Shown: positions 1 through 14,700 of the stretch, piece by piece | Layout of the letters: each line of letters opens with the position of its first letter | How positions within the stretch are numbered: the stretch's first letter is position 1 | Assembly: GCA_003344405.1 (NCBI GenBank) | Contig: NOWV01000037.1 | Coordinates: 248,001-312,000, forward strand | DNA: 64,000 nt | DNA from: Trichoplax sp. H2 | Taxonomy: Eukaryota > Placozoa > Uniplacotomia > Trichoplacea | Direction of reading: 5' to 3' | Made by a program: the position numbers and the translations under genes | Notes under the pieces: generated by a model | Seen by the model: the letters and a program-made list of their open reading frames with translations, nothing else | Told to the model about the DNA's origin: nothing | Databases searched by the model: none

Positions 1-440
1 TAGCAAAGATAGAATAGTTGTGAGATACTTTCATTACACTTGCGTATGAGGATACGAGTGTAATTTCTGCATTTCTAAAGGTTTCCCTTAAAAAATAAGG
101 CATCCTGAAGATCAATTTTGAATCAAAATTGATCTTTAATCTTAATCTAAGCATTATGCCGTACGAAACAAGATAAATTGTACAAAATTATTTCTTCTCG
201 CTGAAATCGTTAAACATTCGCTATCGTTTCTGATTAATATATATGGCATTCTGAAGGCCAGGTTATTTTTAATCTTAATCCAAGTATATTCTGAATTTAT
301 AGAAATTTTCCTTAAAATAAGGCATTCCGAGGATCAATTTTGAATCGAAATTAATCCAATTAGTATATTGCATATTACAAGATGAACTGTAAGAAATTAT
401 TTCTAGCAGTTGAAATTGTTTAACGTTTACGAAAATCTCG
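1..440. repeat. Degenerate tandem repeat, ~222-bp period, about two copies
   Basis: Two related blocks are visible. A stretch around 85-230 containing 'ataaggcatcctgaagatca' recurs around 307-430 as 'ataaggcattccgaggatca'. Both are followed by a similar 'acaagat...attatttct' segment. The offset between the shared 'ataagg' anchors is 222 bases. A partial third relative ('atggcattctgaagg') lies near 245. No coding potential is visible. The repeat may continue leftwards outside the window. Confidence 0.6.
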
Positions 441-3380
441 AATAGAATCCGTCATTATCACCTATCTACAAGCCTATTTGATGATTGAACACTATCCACA
501 ACTCAATTTTAACCGTGTTAGAATTTGTTTTCCAAAGATCGAAAAGGTAGCAAGCGCGTGCATCTAGGCAACATGTTGATTGTAATTTACATCAACTCTT
601 CCTTAATCAATATTCGAGCTATCATATTGACTGTTATGTACAAATAAGCAATTCATCTATCAGAATAAGGAAATTAAAATGTAGCCTTTCAGATGCGGAA
701 TCGCATCTTTAAAAGCAATTTCACTTAGATTCAGTGACTGACATCAATAACAGAATAACGGTTATTTTATCGAGGTTAGCAAATAAAACATCTACGTGGA
801 CCTTTCAATATGACGTCACTTGAACAATATGTAGGCCAAAGCTAATAAATGCTTGCCATCATTTACTTTTGATGATATAAAATCAATATTTTCACCAATA
901 TCATTCGTCAACGAGATTATGGCCATTATACATTGACTTACTATATTCTCACTCTATGGTCCCGGTTCTTGTAATAACAATGGTCCATTAGAATCACTTT
1001 TTCACATTAATCCCTCTATCTTGGTGATTAGCGGTTTAATACTAATAATCCAATTATCTATTTTAATTAGCTGTGTCAATATAGCATTATTAATTAATAA
1101 TTGAAAATATCAGTTAAAGTTAAAGTTGATATGGATCATGGCTCGATAAAGTTGAATAATTGAGTATTCACCGCGTTATATAGCTATGGAATACTGCCAA
1201 ATTGAGCGTTTTATGTAGCTAACATTGCCTTTTCTTTTCAAGTGGAAGCTATTTGGAATATAATCTGCTATTCTACTGTTGGGTTGATCACATTTTATTT
1301 ATTTACTTTGTTTCCCTTAACTGCTATGGGCAATAGGAATGCAATTATAATTATTAAATTGATACTTATTTACAATCTTATTACAATCCTTTCATAAGAA
1401 TGTGTTGCATATGCATGATATAAAATGGCGAAGATGAAGTGAAGATGATTAGGTCAATACTTTCTACCTATAAATGCTTGAATGATGGATCATAAATGTT
1501 TTAAAACTTTGATTTAAGACCGTCTTTGATCAATTCATCAACGATACACCTCTTGATATCTTTCAGCGTTATTAGTACGATTGCTATGCACTTTTAAATT
1601 TGAATCTAATAAAAGAAACCCTGCCGACATTATACTAATCTTTTGATAAAGGAATAAAAAATTAATTATCTCAGAATAATGCTGATTATCGATCTAGTGT
1701 TATCGAAACAAACTTTCATCCTCAAGTTATTCATTAATAATTAAATTTGAAGTAAAAGTACTTGAAAAATCTTCGCTGTAGTACCCATATTTTAAAACCC
1801 TTATTATATCACTCGTTGACTACAACGGAATGTGTTTATCATTATTGAATTTACTTAAAATAATTTCATAGTAGTCGTTAAGTATGCTAAATGTTGGAAT
1901 GATTTGCTTTAAATTATTAAGTTAAATGAATTGCGCATAAATATTAATCAATATACCGATCATAGCATTTGCAATCTTCTATGAAAATGAAGGACGATTT
2001 ATATACCTTCTTAATGAAACAGTCTCACTGTATATAAACCTAAAGTGGATAAAACCTTGATTGACAGTCATTTTTGTTCGCCTAGAATTAGATTTCATAC
2101 AGCATTATCGCACTAAAGTAATAGCTATTAGAAATACGATGTATGCTTAAAGGGCATGCAATTATTTAATAGGCCATACACCAACTGATTCAAAGGGCAA
2201 CAGTCGCTATGCTAAGATAGGCTAAAACTACTTCAAAACCGTAAATTTCACTTATGCCTTTAGATAATTTTAGAAATATAATTGGGATTTAGTAAAAATT
2301 TAATCAGAAACCAATTTTAAAGGCAGTTAATTCCCTATTCCATTCGCGGACACGATATCATGCGATAAAAATCTTTTCAATCTTAAAATGCCGCTTTTCC
2401 ATTGGCATAGGATAAAGATAGAATATGATCCAGTCTTTATATCTGAACGAGACCGGATGCGAAATCGGTCATTTTGCAAACTGCCCTATAATATAGTTAT
2501 ATTTCTACTCTATCTCGTTAGTGTACGTCCATATAATCTACTACTATACAGTTATACGTATACTTGCACAAACTTGCACAAATCTCACGACGTGACATAA
2601 AAGATATTTTATAAATATTTAGCGCGATCTAACTTTTGAAATTCGGACGAAAAAAATAGCATAGCTGTATATATTGCTTCGGTTGTCAAATGAGTCGTAC
2701 TCGGCGTCGTTCCATCAGCTCAAAATCGATGAAATTATTGAGACTGAAAACAAAATAAAATTGCTATATTTCAGGACAGCAAAATGTGGCTATCCTAGCG
2801 GCAAGTCTAAGATGCAGAATTCTTTTATCGTTTATCGAACGCTGTATTTTATTCCATGCCTATCAAAACGGACATTGTTTAAGCCGAATATTTTCGTAAA
2901 AGGGTAAAAGTTTTATCATCGATACCAAATATAGTCCAATATAGCGAAAAAGTACGCACTGATACGTTTTTGATGCATTAAGATCACCAAAGGACGGTTA
3001 TAGGATTAATTATGTCTATTTCATATTTAGTTTCTAAGCGATTAGAAAAAAAAGAATTTTGCTACGTTCTGTGAGTCATTTTGTAAAAAAGTCTTCATTT
3101 TGTGCTATAGGTATGTATGTCAGATTAAATTAGTAAAATAGAAAAACGGATAAGGAAATTCATAGATGGACGATAATATACTGAAGAAAAGTTGGGATAA
3201 AAATGGAGCGTGTTTGGAACTGACTTGAATGAACAAGACAGCGTCAAAATAATTATTGCACCATCTAAATTCAGGCGGTAACTCCTATCTGCCTTTGATT
3301 AAATCTAGCAGACCAAGACATGGATGAGATTGAGAGGATAGTAAGCTGTAAATTGTGGAAAATTGTATCTTGGATATTTT
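441..3380. other. AT-rich non-coding stretch, no gene recognised
   Basis: Only short open frames (about 70 codons, at 2388-2600 and 2674-2907) occur here. They show no recognisable motif and no paired splice sites. The stretch lies downstream of the doubtful reverse-strand exon at 3396-3780, so it could hold that gene's 3' part. No conserved protein was recognised in any frame. A single CRE-like octamer TGACGTCA occurs at 811-818. Confidence 0.5.
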
Positions 3381-3395
3381 AATCAAATTATTTAC

Positions 3396-3780
3396 CTCCT
3401 GGATAATACAAGCTTTGCGGAATATTGTCTGTTCGCCCAGTTGCCATCGAGTTTGAAGACAAGCCATGCATGCAAGAGTGTAGAGATGGTTGAGAAGCCA
3501 ACTGCTGTTGTGCTATGTAAGATGATGTTGGTAATGAAGGTGGAGGCTGAATAGATCGAAATGTTCCATCATGATTTAATTTGTTCATGGCAGATGGATA
3601 ATAAGGCGAAGCTGAAGGCAAGGACGGCTGCATTTGCTGGGAGAGCGTTCGATTCCAGTTGTAGTTATGTAGTAATCGATTACTTTTTACTGAATGATCA
3701 TCATGAGGATAAGGATAGTGCCCATTTTGATAAAGATTATGAGATGATGATGGTTGATACATCTTGAGGAATACTGGCAC
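3396..3780 (-). CDS. Putative exon of an unidentified Ser/Pro/Tyr/Gln-rich protein
   Basis: The reverse strand is open for about 125 codons. The peptide is rich in Ser, Pro, Gln, Tyr, His and Asn, and includes short pieces such as HYPYPHDDHS and SLPTSSYIAQQQL. It ends at AGG|GTAAAT, a fair donor, or alternatively six bases later at an in-frame stop. An acceptor-like AG lies just upstream, near 3781. There is no ATG at the extreme 5' end (that codon is GTG), but an in-frame ATG lies at 3761-3763. Low-complexity composition of this kind is common in the flanks of animal transcription factors. No DNA-binding domain was found in adjacent sequence, so the family is unknown. The gene may have further exons on either side. 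Confidence 0.4.
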
Positions 3781-6700
3781 TTAAGTTCTATATCCAACAG
3801 CTAGTGCAAATTAAATTTTAAGAAATCAAGTTGGTTGATCGTTATAACGGTATCAATTAAGTAATATAATTTCGCTATAGCCACTTGTAAGACGGATAGC
3901 CTTCAATTTGAATGAGGATTGACTTTAAAATTACAGCATTTCCAAGAAATATGAATACGGAAATAAGTAGCTGGTAAAGCCAATTTTTCAGTAAGATTTT
4001 AAAATTCTAAAGAGATGAGAGTTCAATATAAAAATAGATCAATTCTGTATTCTTTAGCCGAAGTAAACTGCGGTCATCACCACTCAAATTTGTTCATGTA
4101 CAGAAACTACTGTACGACCAACTTGGAAATTGTTCAATTTTGCGCAAGTAGTCAATTTGGTTAGTTAACTATTATCAATGTTCAGCTCTAATTTATCTAA
4201 ATAGTCAATGTATCGACAAATCAGTTATTTACTGGGGTAGTTAAATTGATAATATTATACATGGTTAATATATCTTTAGCAATAGTGATTACTGATATCT
4301 ACAAGTTATGCGGCTGTAATAATGAACAAGAACTAAGCGCTAGAAACAAGTAACTGCTAAGTAGTTAACTTTAAACTAAAGTACTCAATAACAGAACAAA
4401 TCTATTTAACCTATTTTCTCCTCTTTCTTTGTTACTCTACTTAAATTATGGAAGAATAATTGCACAGTAGCTAGCTATCGAGCAGTTATACTCCATTGTT
4501 CAACAACTGTCAATCATATAACTTAATGTTAACAGAAATTCAAGTTTGATTACCGTGTGCAAACATATACAGCAATGCAGTGAAGGTATGAATTGAGAAA
4601 ATAGAATGTAAATTACATGGATTACGCACAATTTTAGGTGCATGGTACATAATGATAATAGCGATTAATAAATATTGTAATGATGATTTTGTATCGATTT
4701 GAAGGCAGCTACTGCATGCAGTATGAACGGTTAGTCGATCAAATTAGAGATAAAAGAACCTACATCATAAATTTTGCAGCCTCCGCAGCCGCTAACTTTA
4801 TTTGATGTGAAAAACGTCATACCGCGCTTGATCTGGAGCCAGAATGATTGCATAGCTTTAATTGTCGGTGTTACAGTGTACTATGCAAATGAGTTGCCGA
4901 AATATCAAATACTTTTCTACATATTTTCTGTTTAAATTTTAAGCATCAGAGTATGCTATCAGACGCTATTACCCGAATATAACAAGAAAAATGAAACACA
5001 TTCATTTTTTGCTAAATAGGTTCGGCTGCTTGAATGATATTGTCTAATCATCCGATCACTTTATGATTTGAATACGCTGTAAATGAAAGTATATGAATGA
5101 ACTTGTTTATTGCTTTGACTTTGAGGCGGAGGTATGCATTACAGTAATCTAGAACCAACTGGAAAAGTTACGCAATCTTCTTTGGCATTTTACAATATTA
5201 TCACAAAAAAGCATCGGAATGCATCCGGAAGTGTTACTATCATAATCGCCTTGATGATAAAATTACCTTCAAGAAAGTGCAAGGTATGCCCTTAAGTCTG
5301 GCAATTAAAAATTGATCATGTAGAACAAGAAAATAATTGATCTAGAATAGCAAATCCAGACGCGCTGGCATAGTGTAGATAAAATATAATTGAATTAGTT
5401 AGTAAAACTACACAAGATTGCCTGCAACTAGTAGTAAGTTTTGGCTTTAATTTTAACATTTTATAAGCATTTTTCTTGTAATATATCTTAATATTATAGC
5501 GAGGACGTATATGCCAAATATTTTACGATTTTCGCTGAAGATAATTTGGATAAAAGTATCTGCAATATTTTAAGTCGAGAAATTAGTGAAAGCTTCAGTG
5601 TTGTACAGAAATGATAGCTAGAAGCAAAAGGCTGTCTTTATTACGACTTAAAATTAGGTTAAAATCCTACGAGCCATAATAATATCAATACTAATTGAAT
5701 CTGTATTTATAGTTCGTATATTAGCTGGCTGAACTAATTTGGATACAAAAAGAGCTTCCAATAAAATATACAACTTTGAAAACTGTCATGATTTAAAATA
5801 ATTTCGGTTAATGATCCCTTCAATTGGTTACATTGGCTTTGCTACGCTATTATAATGCCACTAAAATTACGATCTTCATTAGTACTTGTTATTTTGGCAC
5901 GCAGCCATCCATCTACAGGAACTGAAAGTGGAAAAATTGAAAATGTAAATTATCCTTACATTACCTTACATATAAAATTATCAAAACGTCGAAAAGCAAA
6001 TAATTATCTTGCATATTAGTTTTGGTCTATTAATAGTGCGTAACATGCCATGATTTCTTCAAGAAGCTACAATTTCAAGGACATTTCGTCTATACCATGA
6101 AATGAATTGTAAAAGTAATAAAATATTTTTGGCTTTGTACTGTGCCAGAATCAGTGCATTATATACCAACAGGTATTAAATCCATTTAGTAATATAGCAT
6201 TATCTACATATTACTATTTCAATCTTAAGTATTCGAGCATAATTTTTAAATTTATTTCAAATAAATTTTCTTTAAGATAAACTGAAATTCCAGCAATTGG
6301 TGTTGTCTACTGTAGGACTTAATGTAAGGAATATGAAGAGACCAGCATCAATAATACCAATTTACTAGCAAATAATTGCAATTTAGAAATTGATGCTGTG
6401 GTATACATTACAGCCTTTTACCGTCATATTGTGATTAATTGTTTCATAAAATAAAGAAGCTAACTCTAAATGACAGTATTTTATAAGCTGTAATTTATTA
6501 ATTTAGGAAATTTACATTAGGCAAGCCAACGATTTTAGGATTCCGAGTCGTTTTCACTTCCAACCAACATTACCAATCATTAATCTGACAATTTGCATAG
6601 ACAATACCTTCTCAAACTTGTTCTATTCTGAAAGGCTACCTTCAAATAAAAATATTAAATATAGTAAAGGGGAAGTATTTTAATCGTTAAGTGAATTAAC

Positions 6701-9307
6701 AAATGTTAATAAATACTTTATCCAGATATATAATACAGCCATTTTACTTCAATTTTCAGATTACCACAAGAATTTTTATTGATTAGCTCAGACCTGGTAG
6801 AGCTATACTGTATGAAAATAGTAAGATACATTAGTAACGTGAGTTGTATATATAGGCTATGTTTGGCTAGCGCGTACAAAAAATATCATAATCGTAATCC
6901 AATATAAACGACATAAAAGGAATTCATTAATTTTGTACTAATGTAGCTAAAATTTACGCTCGTATCTTTCACTTCAGTTAAATGCATTGCTACTTAATTT
7001 CTGCCTTTGATCTTTTACTATTATTAAGCATTTTATTATCAAATTATTGCATTAAGAGATGATGATGCCCATTACATCGATTATATTAAGCACTGATGAT
7101 CAAAAAGTATACAAGAATCCGTACGTAAGACTGTGTAGTAATATAGATTAATAATTTCGCTTTATTCTTTTAACTCTATAATTGTTATATGATTTGAATT
7201 TAGCTGCCTACTTTCGCTAATTTAATATATACTTATTGAGTTCTCCGAACGTCCTTATGCAATTTTAATTTTGAGGATATATGTTTAGTTAATAGATTAC
7301 ATAAGTCTTTTACAACCATTAGTAATAAAGCATATTTTGCTACATATTGCCATTCTCGTAAGCTAAGTAAGTGAGTAATTCAGTATTACGAGTAGATAAA
7401 AATTGAACCGACTAGCTGTCAAATTCCAGTTACACTTATGAGAACGTTGAGTTATAGAAATCACATATAGATTTACAAGTATGTAATTATACAATTGAAG
7501 GTTTTGGGGGGCCTACTATTACGAGCCCAAATAGCTTATATGTTATACATGGTTGGTCATAATCTCAGTCAGGAAATAAAAATTAAAATAGTTAAGGAAA
7601 ATTACGATCTAATTGCAATAGCTGTAATACCACATACTGTGGAGCATTTATGAGAGTGTATTATACTTCATTTACCATGCACAATTACTGCAGTAAAAGT
7701 TCAAAGTAATGTCATATATCCTATCAATTTTAAGGACCTACTGCATTATTGGTATAAAAAAATTCGTGAATTCAATTTATTACAAAATTACTTACTTGCA
7801 CTATGTAATGAGGATTATAATTATTACTGATACTTATAAAGCGTCAATAACATCAATAATTGTAGTGCTTAAATTAAAAGAGATTTTTCACCTTGCTTTA
7901 TGCAGATATACGCATACATGTGCTGTATGAATTTCTGTTTTATGATACAAGTTGATCATCGTGCAATCATTATACAAGTATGCCGTATGGCATCTTGCCA
8001 TCGTTGTCAAGATTACATGTATTGTTGAATTTTCCTTGTTTTATATTGAATTTACATTGATATTACACCAATGCTAAGTATAGAATACAAAATAATCTCA
8101 AAAATATCAATATTTCCGCTATGCTTTCTGAAATATATCATAGATAATGACACAAATAGTACACCTACTACAATTGACGCCTACTGAAAATGTAATCAAT
8201 GTGACGAATAATATTTAAGATTGTTTGAGCGCTGCAATGGCAAATAAAATGAATAGGTTAACAATTTTTATATCCACAGTAAGCATGCCCATAAACTCTA
8301 CCAGTGAAATCCCAAGTTTGTATCAATACATTAATAGATCGATGAAAAAAATAACTCTTGTAACATTATGGTGTCTCAAATGTTGTTTATCAGGGCTACT
8401 GCGTCAGTAAATTATTTGTAAAGTAATCGTAATCAAAGAATACGAAGTAAATTATTTTTGATGTAAAAATATTTTCTCAGTGGCAATGTTCCCTTAAAGA
8501 TTGCATATATAATTATCGATGAAATTATTAGAAAGATGATTTTAGTAAGTTAACGCTAACTGACTGTCACAAACCAGCTTCGTGACAAGGACAACGTAAA
8601 ATAAATCTCTAAATCTCTAAAAATCTGCGGATTCAGTATCTCTACTCACAAAAATTTAGACGCCTTTGATTCTACATTAAACTCAACTAGACAATTGAGA
8701 ACTACTTTATTCAACCATCTGACGGGCTTATATACCATTCTACAGCAGCTAACATCCATGAGTTATCTTATAACAATACTTGGTGAGAACATCTACTAAC
8801 TAATTTTTCAAGGTCGGACTACAACATGTCCATTCACAGAATCATTTCAGTGCACCTTACAGCATAACATTAAATTTACTGCAACACATTTATAATTAGA
8901 GCAATTCCTATTTTAAGCAACTAGTTGTAATATATTATCACTATATTATATTCACCAAATTTAGATAGCTATTTCTTCAAGGTAGCTCGTACCGTGACAT
9001 TAACACAAGAGCTTATAACCTGACAAACCTAATACGGCTAAATTATTGTTTTAGTCAGATAGCAGAGTTCTCTAATACGGCTCTTCGATTTGATTTAGAG
9101 ATAAAATAGATTATAACTTCATAGTAATTACTAAATTTTCTTGACCTTGCAAGTAGTATTAGTTAATATTATATTAGTTCCATGAATGATCTACTACTAA
9201 GCTCGAATAAAAAATATTTAGTAATTAAATTTGAAATATCTTAAATTAATACAACAAAGTTAACTTGTAACCTATATCAGCTCTTGTTTGTCAGTGTAAC
9301 TGAGCTA
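3781..9307. other. AT-rich stretch without a recognised gene
   Basis: No frame on either strand shows a family I recognise. Open frames are short and lysine/tyrosine/isoleucine-rich, as expected by chance at this base composition. If the exon at 3396-3780 is real, its upstream exons should lie here. Confidence 0.4.
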
Positions 9308-9605
9308 CCAGTAATTAGATCGTGTTAAGAACTTAAAGAGCTATAAATCTTTTATTTCTTATTGACGAAATGCTACTCTTTAGACTTATTTTATCGATAC
9401 AATATGAGTTTGAACAAATGAATCATAAGTTGACTTGCAAGCAATAAAGTATTCGCCTTTATCGGTAAGTAATTACTTACTTACTAGTAATTAAATCGTT
9501 GCATAAGCTAAAAAGTAACTCTAAATCATTCAATTCTCATCTATGAAATGCTATTGATTAGGCATGATTTTATCGATACAAAATGAGCTTGAATGAACGC
9601 TAGTG
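9308..9605. repeat. Degenerate tandem duplication, ~176-bp offset
   Basis: The segment starting 'agtaattagatcg' at 9310 recurs as 'agtaattaaatcg' at 9486. Both copies run into similar 'gaaatgcta' and 'ttatcgatacaa-atgag' segments. Divergence between the copies is considerable, so this is an old duplication. Confidence 0.65.
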
Positions 9606-11479
9606 GATTACAATCATAATAATAAATCCTTAATAGTTGTGTCCATGAAGACATAACTGCTATAATCTTTTGATTTTGTCCCGGAAGTGAGTAAGTGTTC
9701 ACTATTTAGTAGAATTTTTTGTGCGAATGTTTGAGCTTCTTTAGAAATTTAAATACTTTTGGAGGTATCGTGGGATCGATGCAGCTGCTCAGGCGTGGTG
9801 TATAGCCAAAAGTTCAAAATGAATTGACAATGAACTCTGATCCTTTTTTGCAGGAACATGCAAAAGAACTACTTAAATTTAGCAATATAACTATAAGTTT
9901 TTCTAGGTAGCAAGAGTAAGGCAAGATTAATGTAAGCCTTTATTCAAAAATTATTTATGTACTTAAATGATAAAAAGCAAGAGCCCAAGATTGTATTTCT
10001 TGACCTCATTTAGTTTAATACTACCGAATTTATTTAATAAAAGGTTATAACAATGTAAATAAATTGTTTTGTACACAAGATATTAAGAATAACAACTATT
10101 TTAAATTAATATATTAACACTAATATTTCTACAATTACCAAGAGTAATTAATTCGCTAATTTAAAACGGTGAATGGCAAACTTTTAATTGATTAGCGTTA
10201 TAGCTACTTTAATTAATTCTATTTAATCAACAACTCGTTTATCTATTTGGTTAAAGGAGAAAATTTTTATTACTATTTTCTTTAATAGAATAAAAAAGTT
10301 AGTTCGTTAAATAATAAAAATCAGACCATTTTATCGGAGTTACTTCCATTAATAGGCTATGAAATATACAGCCTGTTTCAATCGATAGATTTACCATAAT
10401 CATATACCTGAGCTCATAAATAAGTAGGCATAGTCAAGAAAACTAGACTATACATATCCGCAATAGTTCTGGATCAACGTTAAGCTACCAATGAAAAGTT
10501 AGATTGAGAGCTCCCATTAGCCATGCATAATGATATATGCGTTTATCTCCTATAAATCTAATTAAAACGAGAAGTTACAGTAATTATTTGATTAGGCTCT
10601 ACGTGACAATAACTGATAGCATGATTATAATTACTGAAGAACGAATAAATTATTTACATATCAAGAAAAATACAATCTCATAATCAGTTCATTACCACCA
10701 TGCCATGAATTACGTTTTTAATTAAAGCTTATTCAACAACCAATTCAAAATTCATTCCTCTAATTTATAAAATTAGCTATTTATCATAATAAATAACTAT
10801 CATTTCTTAATTAAAGCCGCATTACATTTGCATCGAATGATTTTAATATAAAGTCACTTGATCTTGTATTGCCAAATAAAATTAGCATTATTAATAAAAC
10901 GACGACATACTATAATTCTGAATATTATTGCAGCATGAAAAATAAACGGCATCTCTTAAATTGCACACTATGAAATTATTCCATAATTCTGTGATTCATA
11001 AAAAAATGGAGTATGCAAATAAATGTACCGATACCATATGCTATACAATGCTGAAGGTACTTCTTGAATAAGTGAAATAGTTGAAATATTTCTCTGGAGC
11101 TCGATCACTCATTATTTCAATCTTAACTTTATTTGCAAACATATCATTGATTGTATATTTGATAAATAATCTTTCACCTTTACAGCTTGAGCTTAGTAGC
11201 TCAAACATCGGTGATTTTATACTTACAGTAGCGACTCTAGCCTTCGATAACAAGCTAGACGTAAGCATGATAATTTCTACAGCACAGTTAAATTTTTAAA
11301 ATATAAAATGTATAATGCAATAAAAATTAAGAAATTATTTTCATTATTTTGGCACATGCTGTATCGCATCTGTTACATGCATTCCAAAGGCACCTTAATT
11401 TTCCCTACATAATTATGGGTACTGTAACGTCAGTAATTTAAGCCACATAATTATAATACTGTAACCAATAAAGGTAAAA
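9606..11479. other. AT-rich stretch, nothing recognised
   Basis: Two overlapping open frames lie on opposite strands at 11041-11299 (72-75 codons). Neither carries a motif I recognise, and the splice context is ambiguous. Otherwise nothing is seen. Confidence 0.4.
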
Positions 11480-11770
11480 ATACTTCGTAGCATAGCACAG
11501 CTAGCAAGTTCTCGCACATTACCCGGACAATTGATATTTAATTCAAGCAATTCATGCTTAATTTAGCTATCAAACTGGTGTGGCCTATTTCAGCTCCTCA
11601 TTTCAGATTGTTAATAGGTAAAAGTACTCCACAATATACCATAACTCGTAAGCTCTCGCATATTACATTAACATTTAATATTTATTTCTAGTGATTTATG
11701 TTTGATTTAGCTATCAAACTTGCTTTTGCCTATTTTAGCCCCGCGTGTCTGATTATTAATGGATTTGATA
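11480..11770. repeat. Degenerate tandem duplication, ~144-bp offset
   Basis: The phrase 'atttagctatcaaact' occurs at 11561 and again near 11706. Matching flanks include 'ctcgcacattac' / 'ctcgcatattac' and 'gcctatttcagc' / 'gcctattttagc'. Two diverged copies are visible. Confidence 0.65.
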
Positions 11771-14700
11771 TCATAAAGTCCGATTTTCCAACCAGCTAGC
11801 TGTTTGTCTTCGTAAATTCTACGCAGATTATTTCCTGTGTAGACGTTGCCATTTTAAGTTTTTTTAATTCGATTTACATATGATCTAGAGTTCCACAGTA
11901 CTGCTCTGTGAAAATTCAACTAGCTTTAGGTGTAATTATGACTGCTTTTACTCTTTTCAGCTTCAAAGTAGCCGCGTATAAGTATTATTTCATATTATGG
12001 CTTCAGAAAATCGGCAGTGGTTATTGCATTTCGCATATAATAGTTAGTGCAATATAAATCGATATCGGATTAATTATGGTTATTAATCAAATGCAGCTAA
12101 GAAATTAACGGATCAAAGATTCTGGACATTGACTTTTAATTTAAACGGGCTAAAAGCCTCTAATATTTAAACTTTTTATTTTGTAGTTAAATTTAAGAGG
12201 TAGTTCAAATAAATGAAATCTGCCTATAGTTCCTTATATAATAACTATTTTAAAACGATTTTTTATATTTAATTTTATTGCGCTAATTCGGTCTACTTTT
12301 ATTGGATAGCTATAATCTTGTTTCAATAAATAAATCTAAATTTTATTTATAGTTAAATGGATACGTTCAAGTATAGGAAAGTATTATAATATTGCATATA
12401 CCCGTATATGCTGTACTTAACGTTGATCATGATAAGAAACTCTAGTAACAAGTTAAGCAATTGCCCACGGTAGCAACTGCTTAGTATTATTACTTACTCT
12501 AACATGAAATGATATTTGAGTGGGCCTTGATAAATTACAAAGTAAATAGCACAAGTATATACAGACCGTATAAAGTATACGAAATACTGTATAACTAGAG
12601 TGGATTCTAATATTTATAGTAACGGTTCCTATCGATAGCATTTTATAATTTCCATTAGTTTTACCAGTAAAATACAGTACTATAATTTTTTCTTCTTACC
12701 ACAGAACCCTAAAATTATTCGATAATGAACCTCAGAATGCTTAGCCTAATGAATACTATAGTGATAATCTAGCAATAAGACGCAACTGACGATAGAATTT
12801 CTCTATATTATAGAAAACTTAAGCAACTAACAAGTTAACTCTATTAGAAGGCAAGGGTTATTACAACGCTAATACTTCTATTTTACTATGGTCAGCGTAC
12901 TTATAGCACCAAAATTCTCTCGTAATATAGTAACAAGGATAATGGCTAAAAAAATGTTAGAATTCGTAAATCCTTTTAATTAGTTAAAGGATTACGTCGA
13001 ATTTATTAAAAAGATTACATTTGCTTGAGTGGTTAAAATGAGTTTTTACAAATATTTATAGATATGTAGGCATCTATTGAAATTAGGAGCATTCCAAGTT
13101 TTTACCTGGATAACTGAAATGCGTGATAACGAATTTGTTCGTCTCCGGCTTATAGCTCTAAAAGAAGCTATTTTAGAAATGAACTATCTTTTTTATACAG
13201 TATTCTAAAGTTAATTTTCCTGCTCGTTTCTTATTAGGAGATTTCATACATCATATAGCCACTATCTGATCGTTATCAGATAACTTTTTAACTTCAAAGA
13301 AAATTTATCGAGCTATAATACTATATACTGATTAACTCAAGAGAAACTAAGAAAAAATTTTCATAGTGCAATTAATTAACTTTATGATACGTCGCTCATT
13401 ACAAAATGACACCAGAAACAGTCGATATTTCTATAATTTTCAACAATTCCATTTTACGTGCTTAATGGTCGTTATACAGTCAATGACTAATCACTCTGTG
13501 GAAAAAAAATAGTAAATGTGACGTATACTGGTAACTGGAGTCCATCAACAGTCAAAACCTTCACAAAAAAATAAAATGAAATTTCAAGAAATGAAATGTA
13601 ACTGCATTTGATCCGACACTAAGCTTAAAATTTGGTAATTTCGACTTACTTGACTTTTTCTTCCATGAGTTGTCATGCTAAAATTATGAGTTAACATGTC
13701 TAAGAATTAAGAATTAATTGGTTTTAGTAAATCAGCTGCCACGGTGTACGATTTGCTTATATCACAGCGTGTTTTTACATATTAGCGTAGTTTATACGTA
13801 TTACTGCTTTCTAATTGTAGCAGAAATGATAAATCAGATATCGAGTACTGTAACGGATAAGGTCATTAACTCAACCTTATTAGTAATATTATGACTTTAA
13901 TTCAAATTTAATATCTATTAGAACAGTTGAAATATTATAGAATGCTAATCACTTAACGATGAAATTAATGAATAATAGACGCAATAAATGCTTATTTTGA
14001 TATTAAGTTAAGCTGAACATGATTATTTAAGATGAAATGGACAGTGACTGAATTTTTTATCGTAGATAAATTACTCAAACTTGAACTCAGTATAAATAGA
14101 GCTTGATTTAAATTTAAGCTACGGCCAATCGTTCAAGCAGACTGAAACATAGAAATTAAAATTTGAGCCTAATTCAATATTCTTCGATCGTGCTGAGTTA
14201 CCTGTTTTATGAACTTTATAGTTGCCGCCCTGTGTACTCTGAACACGAACAATGTACATTGTCTGTAGGAATATTAATGTTTTATAAACTGTTACTCATT
14301 AAAGTTACCACGAAATATTTGAAATAATAATTATAAAATTACTATTGCACTACAGTACACCAAGAGCAATCCATTAGAACAAATACACAAATTTCTATTG
14401 ACGTTAAATTGCTATTATACGTTACCTTTCTTTCCGGCCTTACTGAAAATGCTTGGCGCTCACATTCTTTATAGGATAGAACATTATCTGTAGGCCGAAT
14501 ACGCTAAGATGAAATTATAATCCGATGTTAGTGCCAAATAAATGTTTAGGATGTAACTACAGCTTTACTTATTTTATCTGAGATGACTTGTGATACAATA
14601 TTAATATTACTTTCAAATTCGAGCATTATTCAAATATCCTTTTGGAACATCCTATAGTGGCTCTCAATCATAGATAGATCAAGTTAACTAACTTAGGAAA

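Noticed and set aside
811-818. TGACGTCA octamer
   Set aside because: A single CRE octamer with no adjacent gene start recognised; it lacks the extended palindrome seen at 45381-45402.
3640-3660. tRNA B-box-like sequence (gcgttcgattcc)
   Set aside because: No matching A box, acceptor stem or anticodon arm could be found around it, and it lies within the open reverse-strand frame.
11041-11299. Overlapping 72-75 codon frames on opposite strands
   Set aside because: Neither has a recognisable motif. The reverse one has a plausible small exon (11227-11254) by splice sites, but no partner exon in phase was found.
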